Shown piece by piece: positions 23,220 to 35,849 of a stretch of DNA of 64,000 nt. The notes beneath the pieces were generated by a model. That model worked only from the letters and a program-made list of their open reading frames with translations, did no database searches and was not told the DNA's origin. The number at the start of each line of letters is the position of its first letter. Position 1 is the first letter of the stretch. Origin of the DNA: Cardiocondyla obscurior (lineage: Eukaryota > Arthropoda > Insecta > Hymenoptera > Formicidae); the NCBI RefSeq assembly GCF_019399895.1, contig NC_091891.1:1240001-1304000 (forward strand), read 5' to 3'. The translations under genes and the position numbers were made by a program.

Positions 23220-23995
23220 TCGGCATCGGTCGATAGAGGGAGGATGGGGAACGAGAGGCGCGCAGACGAGTGCGACGAAGGGGGATGCATGGGAACCACC
23301 AAAATTGGAAAGGCAATAAGGGTGTACCGGAGGGTGCACCTCTATCGCTTCACGGGGGTTGCCTAGCGACCCCAGCATCCCGTTCCCTTCCTACCCCACA
23401 CTTCCTCCACTCGCTCCTTCCGCTCTTACCCCTTCGCAACCCCTTCTCGCCCGACTGCCGTCGCTCGCCCCGTCGCGCCACTCTCTCCGGTATCCACTTC
23501 ACTTTTTTCTCCTCTCCTCCCTCTCTTCCGCCCATCACTCGCGTATCCGTACGGCAGAATGCCGATGCTCTCTTTTTCTCCCGTTGCGCACATCTCTCCC
23601 CCCTACCCCCCTTTCGTCCTGCTCTCGCATCTTTGGTCCACCTTTCGGCCTGTTCGCTTTATCCTTCTTTATCCTTCTGCTTTCTTTGTCGCTCTTCTTT
23701 CGGTTTGGCGATGTGCCTTTGAAGGAATCTCCGAGTTTTATTCCCCTACCAGGAACTGTTGTACCGTCTCACCCCTTTAGCACACCTGCAGGTTCGCGAG
23801 GGAGTATCCTCTTCCTCGGCGAGCGTCACTCATTTTCTGTATCTTTTCGGTCCTTCTTAGATCTGATACTTCCATCTCTTCTCACCTTTTAGTCTCACGC
23901 AAGTCTCTCTTTCTCTTTCTTTTTTTTATTCCTTTGCCTCTCTTTTCTTCTTTCCTCCCTTTTTTCTCTTTCTCTCATTCTTTCCCTCTTCCACC
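23220..23995. promoter_or_regulatory. Purine/pyrimidine switch island E with X-box
   Basis: Purine-rich at about 23,226-23,340, X-box at 23,358-23,371, then more than 600 bp of strongly C/T-rich sequence to about 23,995. CAGCATCCC lies at 23,373-23,381. Long frames here (150 and 177 aa) are S/P/L/F-rich and attributable to the skew. Confidence 0.5.
23358..23371. promoter_or_regulatory. X-box-like RFX site
   Basis: GTTGCCTAGCGACC: half-sites GTTGCC and AGCGAC with a 1-bp spacer. The identical 14-mer occurs on the minus strand at 39,143-39,156. Confidence 0.55.
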
Positions 23996-23999
23996 GGGA

Positions 24000-26900
24000 A
24001 AGTATGTAGCTACAGCTCCAGAGGCCGTGGCCCGAATTCTATCGACCCGTGGCACGCTACGCCACGCCACGCCATCCATGCCACGTTACACGCCACTATC
24101 AACAGAAAGAAAGAGAGAGAACGGGGGCGACAGAGAGGAAGATGCAAGTCCTCCGCTTCATTCAACCACCCCTTAGAAGACTCGAAAGATTGCGGCTACG
24201 CGCGCACGTGTTGCGGGCCCGAAACTCGGCCGAAACGTCATCGCGTCGAGCGAGGGGGTTGTACGGCAGAAAAATTAACGAGCACGCAGTGCTTTTCTTC
24301 AGTTCGCTTTCGATTTTGACGTTTCAATTTAATGAGCCATTAGTAAAAATAAAATTTTATTGGAATTTATACATGCAACATATTTTCAATAAAAACGATA
24401 TATGAGAGTCAGCTGGAATAGTGGTCGTTCTTTATTTGCAATAAAAGCAAAATCGAAAATGAAATGACGTATAAACGGACATTCATCCATTCGTTTGTCG
24501 TTTCATCTGTTTTCCCATTCGCGCTGCAAAAATGCAGAAAATTAATAAAACTATTTTAAAAAGTTTTTATGTAAAAAAAAAAAAAAATTTGTTCTTGGGT
24601 GAATTTTGTATATATTTCCGCGCGATGTCTAGTTTCTCAAAGCTGATAGAGTGATAAATTGAAAAATCGAAAGATGTTAGAGATCGTCGCGATTTAAACG
24701 TCGAAAATGGGTCAAACGGGTCCTAAGGGAGCGGCGGGTTTAATGGAGAGTCGATGCCTCCCGAGCGAGAGTTTGACGGTCGGGTTTTTCGTCGAGATTC
24801 GATTAACCAAAAATATAAATAACCCCGCGATAGGCTGCGAGTTATAAAAATCCGGCTGTCGGCGCCGTGAAAACGAACAGAGGGATGATCAGGGTGGTTC
24901 GGGATTGGCCGAAAAGCCTCGACCAATTCCCTCTCTCGGGACGTGGACGATCGTCACACGTCTGGCGAGAGTAAGAGAGAGAGGAGGACGAGCCCGATAA
25001 CGGCCTCGGGCAATTTAATCCAGACATAAAAAATAATCTCTTTGATTCTCCCGGTGCTCTCGGCGCGAGCCCGCGCTGGAAATTCGCCAACCGTCACGGA
25101 AACTTCCCTTTGTCGCCGCGACGGCCGCCGTTGCTTTTGTGCCAGCGACAACAGTTTCGATTCAATCCATGGGCCGGCTATTACACGGCATGCCCCAGAC
25201 CTATTTTTCAGTCGCCGCTTCGGAAATCGCAGTGATTTTTCACTTTGTCACGTCGCGCACCTTAACGCTTGTAAATCGGATTTACAATCGGCTTACCTGC
25301 ACTCATCGCAGTACTTTAACAGATCAAAACGCGCGAAATGTATTTGTACGCATGGTATCGAGCATATTTACACATTTGTATTAAAAATTACTACTGTATT
25401 TAGACGTTTCTCTTCGTAACTTTTCGAGTTAATAAGTTGCTATGCCGGTTTTCAATTTCTTCCTCCTTATCGATTCTATTTTTCACTGAAAAAGTACCTC
25501 AATAGAATGTCTTCTTGATCGATGTACTTGTTCATCACGCACGGACGTTTCCACTTTCGTTGACCGGGCGTCGTTGCTTTCCTCCTCCGCCTCTTCAAAA
25601 CTCGCAAATCCCGTCGGCTCTCCGCAGGAGCCGCAGGGATTCCGGTCGTCTAACAGCAGGTGGCTATTAGACCAACCTCGTCCTCGTCGTCCGAAGACTT
25701 TTACCGTCCCCGAGGTCGTTCTAAGGCCAGGATTCGATTTTCTCGAGTCGTCCCGGGACGTCTTCTCACGACGAGATCAAGATAATCCCGCTGATCGCGG
25801 CTCATCTCATATCGACAGGATAAAGTATCGCAGAACGATACTTTTATTAGCCCGTGGCACTTATCGGTGGAAGCTCTAAAGCTGATTTTGCACTGCAATC
25901 GTTTTAACAAATAATACCCTTCGAAAATGCTTCAAGAACGTCTTTCACGAAATTAAATTTTAATTGCAATCGGCAAACCTAAGCGTCTCAAGAACGACAT
26001 CTTAAAATTGATTTGAAATTCTGCCAAGATGAAATAAACTTTTTTATCATTCAATAAAAAATTTAAATTTTTTTTTTGTATTATAGTTAGTAATTGCAAA
26101 AATATGAGGTTTCTCCACACTTCTCCAAATCTTACCATTTTACTATTCTGCTGTTTTCAATAGCTATTCCCGCGCGGGCGATAGCCTCGGTCATAGAGAA
26201 TAAAAAGCACTTTGATTTTTTGATACTATGCGAGGCGCGATCATGGGCATTGTCAAAGGTTTTTTTTCGCATCGCGTCACTCGCATACTATTGTGTCTTC
26301 AATGGCATCGGTCGCTGCACCGATGGAAAAAAAAAGTCTGAATTGTCGTCCAAATCCAACGCAATAAAACAAGTTTAACTGTAAAGATCTCTCGGTTGAA
26401 AGGAGTTTGCAAAACAACAACTTTTTACCACGCTTCAAGAGAAGAATTAATTTCTGTGATATAAATTGAAAATAATCCGTCCACCTTTTTTTGCGGCATT
26501 GTTAACGATATCGCGTTTTTTTTCCTTTTTTTCCTTCTTTTATTGGATATACATATTTGCATGACGCGTGTCATTGTCAAGCAACATTAATGTTACATTG
26601 CATTTGTCGATTTATTTACGTTTTGACTTTTTTATCGAAATATCAGTTAACAATTTTGTCGAATAGAAGTCACGTAATAATTACATAATATTAAAAAAAA
26701 ATTTCATTTATTTGCCAAGTAAATATATGTCGATATTAATTGAGCATTAATTTTATCTTTATTCTTTTCGCGCAATAAGAAAATGCCAGCGAAGTTATTC
26801 ATGAAGGAATTTTACAAAAAATAATCCTACGAAAAATCGCGTATATTTTGCGCCGTGACATCGAAAGGCTTATAATCTTACCGGATGAAGTTGCTAGGTG

Positions 26901-27475
26901 GAACTTTCCACTTTTCCCCAACAGGAAAGGAACTTTCAATCTCGAGGGATCTCTCGAGGAAATTGGGAAAGGTGAGTGGAGATGATTATCAGAGAGCGCA
27001 GAGATCGAAGTAGTTCCAGGTAATCAACGATATTGGTCAGTCATATCCCGCAAAATCAAATTCAAAAGCATACTTAAATTAACGATACGATAACAATAAA
27101 AAAAAAAAAAAAATCCCGGTATGGAATTGTCGTAATTGCAATAATAACCAACGATGCATGCACGCTAACTATTTTCTCTCCTTTTATTTTTTATTCCATT
27201 ATTAACACGATTAAAATTGTGTTTTACGTTTTCGAATAAAACAAGAGTTATTGCAATAATTTTTTGTGTTTATAACCGTTCGAACCAGTTTTTATCACGT
27301 TCGTTAGGAATCCCCGAAATAACGATGTGCGTTTAATTAGAAAATCGGTTTAGCCGTTCATTCATTGGGAATACCGTCATTCGAAATCCTGTCTTATCCC
27401 CAACCCCCTTTCCGTCGTCATTCCTGCGCGTGTCTCCGAAGGGAGACCTCGTGACCGTAGACGGCAGGTACTCAC
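24000..27475. other. Intergenic stretch, no gene recognised
   Basis: Largely AT-rich (24,280-24,720 and 25,900-27,350), with moderately GC-rich DNA at 24,720-25,900. Short ORFs only, none with a known domain or splice context. Poly-A/T runs occur near 24,573, 26,060 and 27,097. Confidence 0.5.
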
Positions 27476-27479
27476 ACGC

Positions 27480-27905
27480 GCGTAGAATTTGAAGGATGGA
27501 CGAAAAGAGAAAAAAAAAAACTGCTCGCGGGATCTCGTTTTCCGGGTTACGCAAGGGTGTGCGGCGGACAGAGACGAGGTAAAGGAAGGAATGTCCTCGC
27601 GGGGAAGACAAAGCAAGATCGCGAGATGTAGAGAAACACGTTACCCCATCGGACGACGATCCGCGAGAGAGAACATGGGTGGGGTGGGTGGCGAAGGATT
27701 GAAGAAACCGAAGGGTAAGGGGCGCGAAGAATTTAGGAAGGAAGGAAGGTGCCTGGATCTCTCCTCTATTGAAGGTTGCCTGTGGTAGGGGGAGGTCGTA
27801 CGCCCTTGAACGAAGACGGGGCAACCTGACCCTACGGTGTACGTTTTCCCCGTCGTCTCTTGACGGCCCCCCTTCTCGCCGTTCCCACCCCCGCGAGCGA
27901 GAGAC
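27480..27905. promoter_or_regulatory. Switch island F with split X-box half-sites
   Basis: Purine-rich on the plus strand from about 27,486 to 27,770. GGTTGCC follows at 27,774-27,780 and GGCAACC at 27,820-27,826, about 40 bp apart, then pyrimidine-rich sequence from 27,840. It has the architecture of the other islands, but the palindrome halves are separated. The 265-aa minus frame (27,333-28,130) is low-complexity and not called. Confidence 0.4.
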
Positions 27906-27999
27906 CAGACGAACGGCCGGCGCTCTCGGAGAACACCGATGACGACGCCGGCAACGACGACGACGACGACGATGCCTTGATTTTCTGGGTAACGCTTGC

Positions 28000-28960
28000 G
28001 CCTTGGAGAACCGCACACTCACCCATCTGTGTCGCTCTCCGCTTCCTTCTTTTATCTGCTTTGAAAGTCGGCAGTCGACTTCGTCCATTCCGTCGGAGGG
28101 TGGAAAATGCGCGCCAGGGGTGGCAGGCACGTTGAGAGGAGCCCCGGCCGCGCTTTTCGGGGTGGTTATCGTGCCAGGAGGCCCGCCACCCTCTTTCCCC
28201 CTTGCCGCTCAACCTACCGACTGTGAGGGCGCGCTTGTCCTCCGGAGGGACGACGGCGGCTCCGGAACCGAGAGGGTGTACGTGCACGTATAATGCGCGC
28301 AGGGGTGGAAACGGGGCAGCCGAGTGGGGAGACGGGATAGACGGCGGCCGGGGTACGGGAGGGCGCGGGAACTGCCCGAGGATCCCCGGGACAACCCGGG
28401 GCAAGGGGGCGAGCGGTGGAGGCGGCGGCGGGCACCGGGGGGTTGATACCGAGGGGCAGGGCTAGGCGGGCGAAGACGGAGAGGGCGCAGTGGTCCCGCG
28501 ACCATCAAACCAACAACACCGTCCTGCCGCCGCCGTCGTTCGGCGAAAACGGCGGCCGACCAACCCCTACTTCCTCCTCTTCTTCTTCTTCTCTTCTCTT
28601 CTCTCGCCGCCGCCGCCGACGCCCGCTCTCACTGGCGACGGACGTCGACGACGTGGCGACGGACGTCGTCGACCCTTCTTTGTAACGCCGCGCTGCGTTC
28701 CCGCTGTTGTTATCCCGCGGAATAGGATCGGTCCCGATCGCGGATGGATCCCTTGCGACCACGGGCCGCACGCCGAAGAGCAGTTACCTTCGAGGAGAGG
28801 AGCGACGTGCGAGAGATAAGGAAGAGGAGACCGAAAGCGACGCGAAAACCCGCCAGGTAACGCCAGTTGGGCACTCGATCCCGATCCCTTCCGTCGGCGA
28901 GCATCTTCGCCGGTTGCGATCGCGCCCCGTCGTTCGCGCTTCAACCCCCTCCGACTGTCC
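28000..28960. other. Very GC-rich block including switch island M
   Basis: CpG-dense DNA. The plus strand is G/A-rich at about 28,300-28,490 and C/T-rich at 28,505-28,620, with TGGTCCCGCGACCA at the switch (about 28,491-28,504), an imperfect palindrome that is not a standard X-box. Overlapping frames on both strands are low-complexity. Confidence 0.4.
28633..28674. repeat. 21-bp tandem duplication
   Basis: A TGGCGACGGACGTCG-containing 21-bp unit occurs twice in tandem with a few differences at the end. Each unit contains an internal GACGTC palindrome. Confidence 0.7.
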
Positions 28961-28969
28961 AGTCTAATT

Positions 28970-31900
28970 AATTGATCCGTTTCCGATCTTTCTGCCGAGC
29001 GCCTTAATTAATCACCGCTTCTTCAATCAATTTATCGATCGCGAAATGTTCTCCTATCACGACTTAATCTCAATTGATTTGTGTCTTTAATTTAAATACA
29101 CTTTCTTTCTTCTAGCACATTAATTTTAATAGGTGTTGCTATTCAGTTTGCTAAATTTTTTTTCTTATATATATCTAATGCACTCTTGTCAAGTATATTA
29201 CTTTTTTTATTTAACACAATTGATTTTCGGGACGGCAATTTTTTTTTTTTTTTTTTTTTTGCACGTAAGTCGTTCGCATGAATAATCGTAACGATAGTGA
29301 AATAATTTCTTTCGGCTGTCATTAAGATACTTAATTTCTTCGACATAATTGTCTCTTTATCATGCTTGATAATTAATTAGAAAATATAAAAGCAAGTTTT
29401 TTAAATATTTTACTCACATCTTTGTTTCCTTGTATCTTTAATCAATTTCGTTCATATCACACAAACCGAATATTTGTACTTTAATAATGCACGTCGTATA
29501 TGTAAGCCCTTTTAAAAAATTTGTCGAAATTTCCTAAAATTAAATTGTGAAATCGATCGATAATCGCTCGCGGTGATTGAAACATCTACAGTCCTTTTTT
29601 ACCTTTGTCCTATCAAAAAATTAATTTTGCCTCAAGCTATATGTTGAATTTACTAATTCTTTTTATTATATATTAATATCCCGACAGATATTTCGACGAC
29701 AGATTAATAATAAACCGTCGTATACAATTTCGTAACTCGAGATTTCTATCAATCGAACAATCTTCCACTCGTTCCAACCAGACTTTCGACCGCAATATCT
29801 ACCGGGTGACGGGCCCGACGTTGTTCCTTATCGCTGTGCTACGTAAACGTATGTGAATATCATTTTCTCCATTGTCCCGATTATAGTTTTGAGTTAATTC
29901 ATACAATAATTACCTGCTTCTTTAGCAAATGATATTTGCTTTCATCTAAATTGTTCATCTCTAAGAGAACACATGGTTTATATCTTTCAAAAATATCCCG
30001 AGTTGTCAATTTTTCATTAAAACAGATTGAAAAGGAGCCACCATATGGCTTGTATACATCGGCCGCGACGCACCGTGCGCATCGAATCGCCATATGTCGT
30101 CGGAAAATTGAAACTGTTACTATATGCTTATCATACAATTAATTTATCTAAGAACAGTGCTTTTACATAAGTCTTTTCTGTAAAAATTATTTAAAAAATC
30201 AGATACATTAGAAATTTTCAAGAGAGAAAGAGAAGAGTCTAATAACGATAGTTATCATTTCAAGAAATATTAATTAAAATTTTTTTAATAAAATTTATTA
30301 TTAAAATTATGAGTTTAGAAAAAAAAAAGTATATATTTTATCTTTTAAATTATTATTTTTTCTATCATTAAAAAGAAAAATTGATGCTGATATTCAAGCG
30401 GTACTCGTCGTTTTTCTTTTCGCGAGGAAGGCCGCAAATTTTGCGACGATTTCTCTCTCTCGCGACGTTGCCCCCCCGCAATTTTTCTGACACCCGGTAC
30501 GCAAGGTGTTCCCCTATTCCGCGTAAGTACATTATGGTGTGTACTGTTGTTTTATCAGTAGTGCAGGATCGCCATGGCTACGAAGTATGAATAAGCCGTA
30601 GCCGGCACGTCGCCGCTGTTGCTGCCTTGTGCCTAATTACCATTTTCGTAATTTTCTGTCACGAAACTGACTCCGGCGAGCCGGTACCTGAAATCAGTCA
30701 ACGATCACGATCACGTCCAGGTCGATTCTTCGCCCAGTCTCTTGAACTTCCGTATGTACTATGCTGCGGAATTCGACGAGCAGGTTTGTGCGCCTTTGTG
30801 ATCCATAAACAACTCCAGTATAAGTCAACGTAAGACAAAGATTATTCCTCCACTGGTCTAAAAAAAAAAAAAATTAATTAATTTAAATTAATTCAAAATT
30901 TTGTTACAGTCTTAATTTTATATTTTTCTTCCTGAGAGATTTGCGCTCTTTAAATGAACGACTTAATTACAAATTGATTACGCGAGCGGCAAGGCGGTTG
31001 AAATAATTAATGAGCGAGGCATAAAATAAGAAAAGAATGTGTTAGAATAAAATTCGACTTCTTGGAAAAATATTTTTGTTCGGGTCAGCTTGACGCTGTT
31101 TTTAGCTTCTTTTCGCCGACGACACTATCGACAAGCGGTTTAATCGATCCTTTGAATTCCGCCGTTCTCACGGAGGCGCGACTAATTGCGCGAGGAGCAG
31201 TTTCGACGGTTGAACGATGTTCCCGCGTGGCAACTTATCGGACTGTCAATATGTGATCAGCTGACGCGCTCGATCGTGGCGGATTCCTATTTATAGTGTT
31301 TCGCACGTCGCAAACGCCGTCGTGCCGCGAAAGGTTGACGCGACATTCCCTCCCGACAATCGCCGCTGCAACATTTCCCCGAGTGTACGCAATAAAAAAA
31401 TTTTTATTTAAATATTAATAATCAATAGAGAAAGCGGAAATTTTCGAGCTCCGACAAGATTGTCAGCCTCGAAATAACTTAACATTTTCTTTAATTAACA
31501 GTACTGTAACGATAGGCTCGAGAGAGCTTTCGGAGAGATAAGCCAGGAGTTACGTTTCATAAAAAGTAGAGAGAAAAAAAGACACGTATTAAAAATATAA
31601 TAATATAACTGTATACAGACATTAAGCATCGCTTCATTCTCTGCTTTTGTTTCTGCACCACTGACTGAAATAGAGACGTGTATAAAAATAATTCCGGTTT
31701 ACAATGCACCGGCTGTGAAAGGCTTTTCCGCAACAAGGATAATACGATTTATCGTAGACAGTCTCTTTTCTTTAATTACCGGCGTGGCTGAACGTTGCTA
31801 GCTTACATTTCGTTAAGATTAAGAATTAATAATTAAGAAACAAAAAGCAGGAACGGAAGGTGCACGGCTAAGAGTTAGAGGCGAATTGAAGTCGGGACTC

Positions 31901-34285
31901 AGAGGTCGGAGGTCGAAGTCTGGACGCGAAGGTCCGGGAGAGTTATGGCTCGGAGAGGCGTGCTCGCGATTCTGACGTGGCGTTAAATGAATTCCCGGCT
32001 ATTTACGAAGGACATCGTCGCTGACCTAGGATCACAGGGTCGTTGTGAACGGTCGTCACCCTTCCTCCTCAGTTCCCCCGCTGCTTTCTGTCTCCATTAC
32101 CGCGAGCGCGCCAAGAGCATTGGTTTGTTCCAGATACCAGGTAGAGCCATGCGGCTCGCCGGCCTGGTACCGGGCCTCTCATGAATGGAAGAGGGTTCGC
32201 CAGGATCGATGGTGAGGGCGTGCTACCTTCAGGGGAGGATTGGTGTGTAACCGTGACGTTTCCAACCCCACCTGAGTAAGGGTGCCGCGTACACGTGCTC
32301 GATTACGTCACGAGGACGAAAGGCCGCAGGACTCGAGCCATTCAGGTATTCATCGTGAAAAGATTCGTGGGAGGATCCGGGGGTGTCTCGTAGGACCACC
32401 GAGATGTCGTCGACGAGGACAAAATTACGAGATAGCGTCGCGATAACGAGAAAAAGAGGGCGCGTACGACAGGTGCGAAGGTGACGCGAACGTTGCGTGT
32501 GGAATGATAATAAATATAGCTCCATGTGATTTGTTTAGCGACGGTAAATTTATCGATTGACGAGCAGCTTTCTCAAAATAGTGACAGGGTCTCGTGAATT
32601 CTGTGCCTCGAAATTTCGAAATCAATTCGAGTAGCGTGTAATTTTTCTAACGGCGAGAAAGCGCCGCAAGGCTTAAGAAATGCGGACTTGAATAATTTCC
32701 GAGCACAGCTCGCTTCCACGTAAAGCAGGAAGCAATTGTTATTTTAATTTTACATATATCCTTTATTTATAAGTAGCTATTATTACGTATATATTTTATT
32801 ATAATCTTGATAAAGTTATTGGAAAGCTGTGTGAAAGTTAAAAGCGAGCTCGGCGGAAGGGTAGGTCGATATATCTTGATCGATTAGCGTCACTCTTACC
32901 TCCGCGACTTTACAGCGCTTATAATTAGCTTCATACCGCCACGCCCGATTACACACCCTCCTGCCCTTTTGCATCTCTTGTCTTCCGACTCTTCGGCAAC
33001 TTTAGATATCGTTATCAGCCAATTTCGTCTACGATTAAATCATCCCGGGCAAATTAAATCGTTGTGACGTTCGCCGATTAAGTATCTTGTTGCGAAGCTC
33101 ACCCTCGCGTCTAACTAACTTTTTATTCAAACTTTCAATGACTTCAATTACTCCAACTTGCACAAAACGATGTACATTAAATAGTTATAAATTATATCAC
33201 CGATAATTACAGTTGCAATAGCAAATAATAGTACGATCTTTATATTATTTAATTCTATATTATCGCGGCGCTTCATTTCTGTTTCGCGCGCGTCGTTGCG
33301 CTGTCAACTATCTGACCCTATACTCGTTACCAGATCGCTTTTGCCCTTCGTTCTTTCTCCGTCCGATAACTTATTTTTTTCCGTCGCTATTAGGGCATCG
33401 CCCCGCGTTGCGCAGATGTCACATGTAACGGGGGCATTTAAATATCTTCCTATTAAATTCCTGGCTCCTCTGTGCGACCGTCTCCCCCTTGTTCACGAGG
33501 GTTGCGTTTAAACCCCCCTTTTCGCTCCTCTTTCATTCTCGTGGAAGTAACCCTGACCCACAGCTTCGGCCGGCGAGGTCCCAGCCCTTTAAGGGAATGC
33601 CCCATTGTGTCGCGGAGACCAAGCACTCTCCCTTCTCCCTTCTCTTCGCTCGTCTCACGACTCCTTCGCGATGGATATGAATTAGCCTTGCGGGAAAGGG
33701 GGGTAAATAGGATATAGTAACTGCAACAATTACGAAACTCCCTCCCCCTTTGTGGACACGCGTCTTTTAACACGAGCGGAACCCTCGGAGAAAATAACGG
33801 CTTTCTGTCGCCTACGTTTTTTCGCTTGTCATCGAAAAAAAAAATAAAAAAAATTGACATTAGGTCACACGTTTCTGAGATTGACAGGAAATAAAAGTTT
33901 ATAAAAAGATTAAAAAAAAAAAAAATTTCGAGTCTTTTAATTCGATTTGTACTTTGATATTAGCAGTCGCAATTATATAACAAACTCATCGAGCCAAACG
34001 TTCAAAAATAAGTTAAACGAAACGGAAATGAATAAATAAATTGTACTATGTATAAAGTTGTAAAAAAAAAAAAACGAGAAAAAGGAACGAAGGGACGGAG
34101 ATCGCTGCGCGAGGTGCCATCGAATCGGGTTCAACGACCGGGGCAAGAAAAAGCGTCGTTAATGGAACGGAGTGTCGAGTGGAAAGTCTCGATTCTGTGG
34201 AACTATCAATCAGGATCACGGTCGACGCACCGGTTACAGTATCCCATATGCTCACCGGACGTGAAAAGCGCGTAAGCGTTGCGTC
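28970..34285. other. Intergenic stretch, no gene recognised
   Basis: Mostly AT-rich (28,970-30,390 and 31,380-31,830) with GC-richer patches at 30,400-30,830, 31,830-32,480 and 33,450-33,800. T22 run at 29,239-29,260. A weak X-box resemblance, ATCGCCATGGCTAC, lies near 30,569-30,582; its second half-site is imperfect. No splice-compatible coding exons were found. Primary-transcript exons of mir-124 could lie here but cannot be identified. Confidence 0.5.
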
Positions 34286-34289
34286 GGCC

Positions 34290-34565
34290 GACAGAGCGTG
34301 CGAGAGCGAGACTATGAGGGGGTGGCGAGAAGAAGGGAAGGGAGGAAGGGAGGTTGTCGATTATGCGAATATCTACGGGCACAATGGAACCCCAGCATCA
34401 GCTGCTCCCATCATCCCCTCGTTCATCGAGCGACACGGTGTCCCGTGCAACCCCCCGCGAAATAAGCAATAAGTTACGTTAGCACTGTGACGAACCATCC
34501 CTCCCCTCCACAATCTCCCTCGCGCGGCACCTCCTCTTGACCGAGGGCACGCGCCGGGGTGAACG
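34290..34565. other. Purine/pyrimidine switch island I, no X-box
   Basis: Purine-rich at 34,300-34,355 (GAAGGGAAGGGAGGAAGGGAG), then C/T-rich from about 34,388. Only a GTTGTC half-site is visible (about 34,353). CAGCATCA follows at 34,393, like the CAGCATCCC found in islands D, E and G. It lies 0.8 kb upstream of mir-124. Confidence 0.35.
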
Positions 34566-34845
34566 TCCCCCATAGTGCAGTTTCGGCGTTCATCATGCTC
34601 ACCTCGAGCCTGTGCGATGTAGTCGGTGTCCCAGAATTAACGCGATCATTAGCAACCGGATGGAGAGTTGCTTCCTTTCCTCCTCTTGTGCGCGAGGGAT
34701 AATTTTCCATAATCTTTTTCCACTGGAGGTCCGTAACACGTTAAAAGGGGTGTCGCGAGATCTTGTTTCCCGATCGGCTTTTCAAGGCTTTTAAGAATTT
34801 TACACTTGGTGTCCGGTGTTAATATCGAAGTTTTTAAATTAAGAT

Positions 34846-34853
<8 letters not shown>

Positions 34854-34876
<23 letters not shown>
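34854..34876. repeat. Poly-A tract (A23)
   Basis: Uninterrupted run of 23 A, about 0.3 kb upstream of the mir-124 hairpin. Confidence 0.85.
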
Positions 34877-35133
34877 GGGAGATAGATTATTCTATTTGGC
34901 TAATTTGGTGAATTAAATTGCAGTTTATTCTAGTGAGAAACATTCGTCGCGACATTTGTCACGTGGACTGGAAGAGGACTGAACACTGGAATCGAAAGTA
35001 TCATCGACAGTGACAAAGTGTGTTCGCCGAGATTGCCGAATCGTAATCGCTGAAGATCGTAACGAGTTTCAGTAAGGTTTACTGGTATCGAACGGTACCT
35101 GAACAGCGACAAGATCGAGAAGGAAAGTGTGAG

Positions 35134-35218
35134 TCTGTGCTCCTTGCGTTCACTGCGGGCTTCCATGTGCCAACTTTTCAAAATTCATAAGGCACGCGGT
35201 GAATGCCAAGAGCGGACC
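35134..35218 (+). ncRNA. mir-124: mir-124 precursor hairpin
   Basis: Neuronal microRNA precursor. The 3p arm at 35,188-35,210 begins TAAGGCACGCGGTG and ends AATGCCAAG, matching the 23-nt mature miR-124 of insects. The 5p arm, about 35,146-35,168 (GCGTTCACTGCGGGC...), pairs with it: GCGTTCAC faces GTGAATGC, and the flanking GCTCCTTG faces CAAGAGC. The loop is about 20 nt (GCCAACTTTTCAAAATTC). miR-124 is conserved from worms to humans and represses non-neuronal transcripts in neurons. Orientation is plus, opposite to Oli and to the dynein gene. No host gene is evident. An open frame at 35,129-35,383 overlaps the hairpin and is coincidental. Confidence 0.96.
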
Positions 35219-35224
35219 AAATTC

Positions 35225-35840
35225 AACGATCTACGTCAACTCGCGATCAAACGTCGGAGTGAATTCATCAAAAGCTTCTCCGAAATGGCGAACCTCTCGC
35301 ATTTATCCGCGGTTAAAAAAGGTCAGTATCAAGGGACAATCCTTTCCCTTTCCCCGTTTGCCTCCGTTTCTACTTCTCTGTAATTTAACAAAAATGTAAA
35401 CTATGACAATCTTAATCTTTGTGCCGACTTTTTATTTTTAAGAATTTATAATAATTACTTAAATATATTTTTAACGCACTTAATACATTTACTCTTAAAG
35501 TTCGAAAGGGTTTATAAATTATCATTTTTAATAGCGAATAATACCTATATACTATTTATAAGTTTTTGTCTAGATAATTATTCAGTGCTCATATTAATCG
35601 CACATTTAGTTGGACCAATAATAATTTTATTGTTCGTATAAAATTTAAAATCTTTAATATAATTTAATATAAATTAGAAATTATATATTTTTGAAATATA
35701 TATATTTACGTAATTTATTTTTAATGTGCATTACGAATTATACCTTAGCTCAGTTATGACATAAAAAATTGATTTGCCGAGTATAAAATAAATTATATAC
35801 AGAACGGATTCCTGATTCTCTCCGTCCAGCGCTGCAAGTA
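35225..35840. other. mir-124 downstream region, AT-rich
   Basis: About 160 bp of moderately GC-rich sequence right of the hairpin, then AT-rich DNA from 35,390 to 35,800. No coding feature or further hairpin recognised. Confidence 0.5.
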
Positions 35841-35849
35841 ACAAAATAG

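Noticed and set aside
27333..28130. 265-codon open frame on the minus strand
   Set aside because: Arg/Ser/Pro-rich low-complexity translation of a GC-rich skewed island, with equally long frames on the other strand.
30569..30582. ATCGCCATGGCTAC as an X-box
   Set aside because: The second half-site GGCTAC breaks the required RAC ending, and the site has no purine/pyrimidine flanks.
35129..35383. 84-codon open frame over the mir-124 hairpin
   Set aside because: It overlaps the microRNA and shows no protein similarity; a coincidental frame.
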